Part shown: piece after piece, positions 61,041-64,000 of the stretch | How the letters are laid out: every line of letters begins with the position of its first letter | How positions within the stretch are numbered: position 1 is the stretch's first letter | NCBI RefSeq assembly: GCF_000423745.1 | Contig: NZ_AUIO01000002.1 | Span: forward strand, 62,001-126,000 | Length of the DNA: 64,000 nucleotides | Direction: 5' to 3' | Source: Streptococcus plurextorum DSM 22810 | GTDB taxonomy: Bacteria; Bacillota; Bacilli; Lactobacillales; Streptococcaceae | Translations under genes and position numbers: made by a program | The notes under the pieces: generated by a model | What the model saw: the letters and a program-made list of their open reading frames with translations, nothing else | What the model was told of the DNA's origin: nothing | Databases searched by the model: none

Positions 61041-62594
61041 CTATTTGTCATCATATTGATCAACTTTGTATTGTTTGACATCAACATAGTCCATGTCTGT
61101 CAGTGGAACGTTTTTGGCAATAGCTTGAACACGCTCATCATCTTTAGCGGCTTTCATGACATGAATCTTTTCTTGAACACGAGCCATTTCTTCACGGTCA
61201 AGTTTGTAGAATCTCATCAAGAATAATGAAATGGTGAGCACGATGATTGGAATAACAGCCATCAAGACAATCAAAGCCATCTTCAAATCATTCGAAAATG
61301 CTGTTTCAACAGTTGGGTATTCCTTGCCAAAACCAATCGCAGCAAGCACGAAACCAACTACCATTGGTGCAAATGAAGAAGCAATTGAGTCAGTGAGTGA
61401 GAAGATGGTACCAATCATACCAGACAAGTAACGACCAGATACAGAAGTTTCATAGTCAGTAATGTCCGCACCCATGGTCAAAACCAAACCAGATGGCGCA
61501 GAAGCAAAATAACGTGCAATAATAAAGATTAGGAAGAAGCCGATAGTGTAAAGATTCCAAGCTGCCAAATCAAGCATTCCTGGTTTTGCTATCGCTAACA
61601 AACCACCTAAAGCTGCAAGACCTAAAATACCAACTTGTAAACTCTTCACATAGGCATAGCGCAAGCCTTTACGACGAGCCACCTGAGCAGCTCCAATATT
61701 GACTAAAATTCCTGGAACAATCAAAAGCATGGACATTTTTCCAGAAAGGGCATAGTCACCAAAAATGATACCATACATCATAACCCCAACAACAGAGTCA
61801 CCAAATAGCATAGCTACAAATTTCACAAAGGCTGCTGAAATAGAAAGGACTTTAAGAGGTTGGTTGCCTTTAATAACTTGCCAGTAGTCTTTAAGCTTAG
61901 TTTCTTGAGTCTTCTCACCAAGACCAAAGTATTTCTTGTTATCTTTTTCCCAGATACCAATAATAGCAAGAATTCCTAGGATAGCAGAGATGACGACCAC
62001 TCCAGTAAAGAGCTCTACAAAGAAACTCATGGTGAAGCCACCATGTTTTGGCACCAAGGTTCCAGACACAACAACCTGACTACCAGTCATCAAAACTGTT
62101 GTTGCAATACCATCGACAATATTGAAAATTGGACGTTGTTTTGGATCATTAGTCAAAGCCACCTGACCAGCTTTTGTGATGGTCTGTTGAAGCGAGTAAC
62201 CAACCTTATGAACAATCAAAACCAGAATAAATAGTGGCAAGCGCATGCTCTCACTCACACCACTCAAGCCCAACATCATGAAGAGGGAGGTCGCCGTAAT
62301 CAGATTTCCCAAGACCAAAATCGGACGGTATTTACCAAATTTGGTATCTGTCTTATCGATTAAAACCCCAATAGATGGGTCAATGAAACCATCAAAGATA
62401 CGAATATAACCCATGAGTTGACTGACAAAGAGCGCTGCCAGTCCCAATACTCCAGTAGACAAATAGGTCACAAATGTAAATGCAACCAAATAGATATTGG
62501 TAGATGAGTTGTTTAAGGCAAATAAGATAATCTGCCATAACTTCGCACGGTTGTAGGTCACATCCTCTGTGCGTTTATCCAGTGTTTTTTCCAT
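61041..62594 (-). CDS. GPH-family (glucuronide) symporter, second copy
   Basis: A 517-residue twelve-helix MFS protein of the glycoside-pentoside-hexuronide symporter family, with the characteristic RIFDGFIDPSIGVLIDKTDTKFGKYRP loop pattern. The start MEKTLDKRTED has GGAGG upstream. Immediately upstream of kdgK-uidA and under the same operator type as kdgA, it is the likely importer of beta-glucuronides, equivalent in role to UidB of E. coli. A tail of about 45 charged residues follows the last helix. Confidence 0.92.
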   Translation of the reverse strand: MEKTLDKRTEDVTYNRAKLWQIILFALNNSSTNIYLVAFTFVTYLSTGVLGLAALFVSQLMGYIRIFDGFIDPSIGVLIDKTDTKFGKYRPILVLGNLITATSLFMMLGLSGVSESMRLPLFILVLIVHKVGYSLQQTITKAGQVALTNDPKQRPIFNIVDGIATTVLMTGSQVVVSGTLVPKHGGFTMSFFVELFTGVVVISAILGILAIIGIWEKDNKKYFGLGEKTQETKLKDYWQVIKGNQPLKVLSISAAFVKFVAMLFGDSVVGVMMYGIIFGDYALSGKMSMLLIVPGILVNIGAAQVARRKGLRYAYVKSLQVGILGLAALGGLLAIAKPGMLDLAAWNLYTIGFFLIFIIARYFASAPSGLVLTMGADITDYETSVSGRYLSGMIGTIFSLTDSIASSFAPMVVGFVLAAIGFGKEYPTVETAFSNDLKMALIVLMAVIPIIVLTISLFLMRFYKLDREEMARVQEKIHVMKAAKDDERVQAIAKNVPLTDMDYVDVKQYKVDQYDDK

Positions 62595-62626
62595 GATAGG
62601 AACCTCCATGAATATGATTTTATTAT

Positions 62627-62639
62627 TGTAAGCGCTTCA
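62627..62639. promoter_or_regulatory. Cre-like palindrome before the glucuronide symporter
   Basis: TGTAAGCGCTTCA, a palindrome-like cre variant one base shorter than the consensus, between the -10 and the start codon. CcpA control is likely but the spacing is unusual. Confidence 0.6.
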
Positions 62640-62649
62640 CTACAAAGAA

Positions 62650-62678
62650 ATAATATCATACATCAGATGTATTGTCAA
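62650..62678 (-). promoter_or_regulatory. Promoter and operator of the glucuronide symporter
   Basis: On the minus strand, TTGACA (62673-62678), a 17-bp spacer and TATTAT (62650-62655). The 15-bp perfect palindrome ATACATCAGATGTAT (62658-62672) fills almost the whole spacer. The same core lies in the kdgA promoter spacer, so both are probably controlled by the GntR-type protein. Confidence 0.88.
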
Positions 62679-62720
62679 TGATTTTTTCTTTTTTTGCGGA
62701 TTGTTTCCTTTTTCATCTCG

Positions 62721-62735
62721 AAATCATCTGACTTT
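62721..62735. promoter_or_regulatory. Degenerate copy of the glucuronate operator
   Basis: AAATCATCTGACTTT resembles the minus-strand kdgA operator region AAATCATCTGATGACTT with three bases missing. It lies about 45 bp upstream of the symporter promoter and may be a weak second site or a decayed one. Confidence 0.4.
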
Positions 62736-62813
62736 TTTTGTCGAAACAGCTCTCCTAAACGTCAAAAAAAGGCTCCTCTATCAAGGAGCCTCTTATCGCC
62801 AATGAAGGGGATG

Positions 62814-64000
<1,187 letters not shown>

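Overview
The window looks like a Streptococcus chromosome, most consistent with S. suis or a close relative. The evidence is low-GC Firmicute gene content with strong AGGAGG-type ribosome binding sites, a ComX (CIN) box in front of dprA, an ICE of the ICESa2603 type integrated at the 3' end of rplL, and beta-glucuronidase with a mannonate dehydratase of the S. suis type. Species is inference; genus is well supported. No rRNA, tRNA or CRISPR array was seen.

Region 1 (1-10864) is one end of an integrative conjugative element. All genes are on the minus strand. Reading from the rplL junction outward they are a 55-aa leader protein, RepA, a 31-aa membrane peptide, a solitary C5-cytosine methyltransferase, a conserved protein, an Spx-like protein without the redox cysteines, a small HTH protein, a CPBP protease, a PcfB/DUF3801 protein, the VirD4 coupling protein, a VirB2-like pilin, a VirB6/TrbL-like channel, PrgI, VirB4 and the start of a further transfer protein. 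The junction carries the 15-bp att core that also forms the last codons of rplL. The integrase is not in the window.

Region 2 (10850-22487) is core chromosome: rplL and rplJ with the L10 leader, udk, a DEAD-box helicase, an AI-2E-type exporter, an SGNH hydrolase, topA, dprA, an acetyltransferase, a YdcF-type membrane protein, rnhB and rbgA. Region 3 (22488-25531) is a small AT-rich variable segment: a tyrosine-recombinase C-terminal remnant, a tandem PII-like protein, a DUF1538 membrane protein, and an orphan gene start with its own promoter. A voltage-gated-type potassium channel gene follows.

Region 4 (26264-64000) is a large carbohydrate locus. The rhamnose arm (fucO, rhaD, rhaA, rhaB, an AraC regulator) takes L-rhamnose to DHAP and propanediol. 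Next come two GH78 alpha-L-rhamnosidases, an alpha/beta esterase, an SGNH esterase, a metallo-beta-lactamase-fold hydrolase, a GPH-type sugar symporter, a GH2 galactosidase-like enzyme, a second AraC regulator, two GH3 enzymes, two GH43 enzymes and a beta-phosphoglucomutase. The glucuronate arm (GPH symporter, uidA, kdgK, uxaC, SDR-type fructuronate reductase, uxuA, kdgA, GntR regulator) takes beta-glucuronides to pyruvate and glyceraldehyde-3-phosphate. A GH1 6-phospho-beta-glucosidase runs off the right edge.

None of the glycosidases shows a signal peptide, and no polysaccharide lyase or extracellular enzyme is present. I infer that small plant glycosides or oligosaccharides carrying rhamnose, glucuronic acid, a beta-galactose-like sugar and a pentose are imported and taken apart in the cytoplasm. 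Shared cis-elements tie the parts together: a 17-bp motif occurs upstream of two divergent glycosidase operons, a CATCAGATG-core palindrome sits in the spacers of both glucuronate promoters, and CcpA-type cre sites occur near the main operons.
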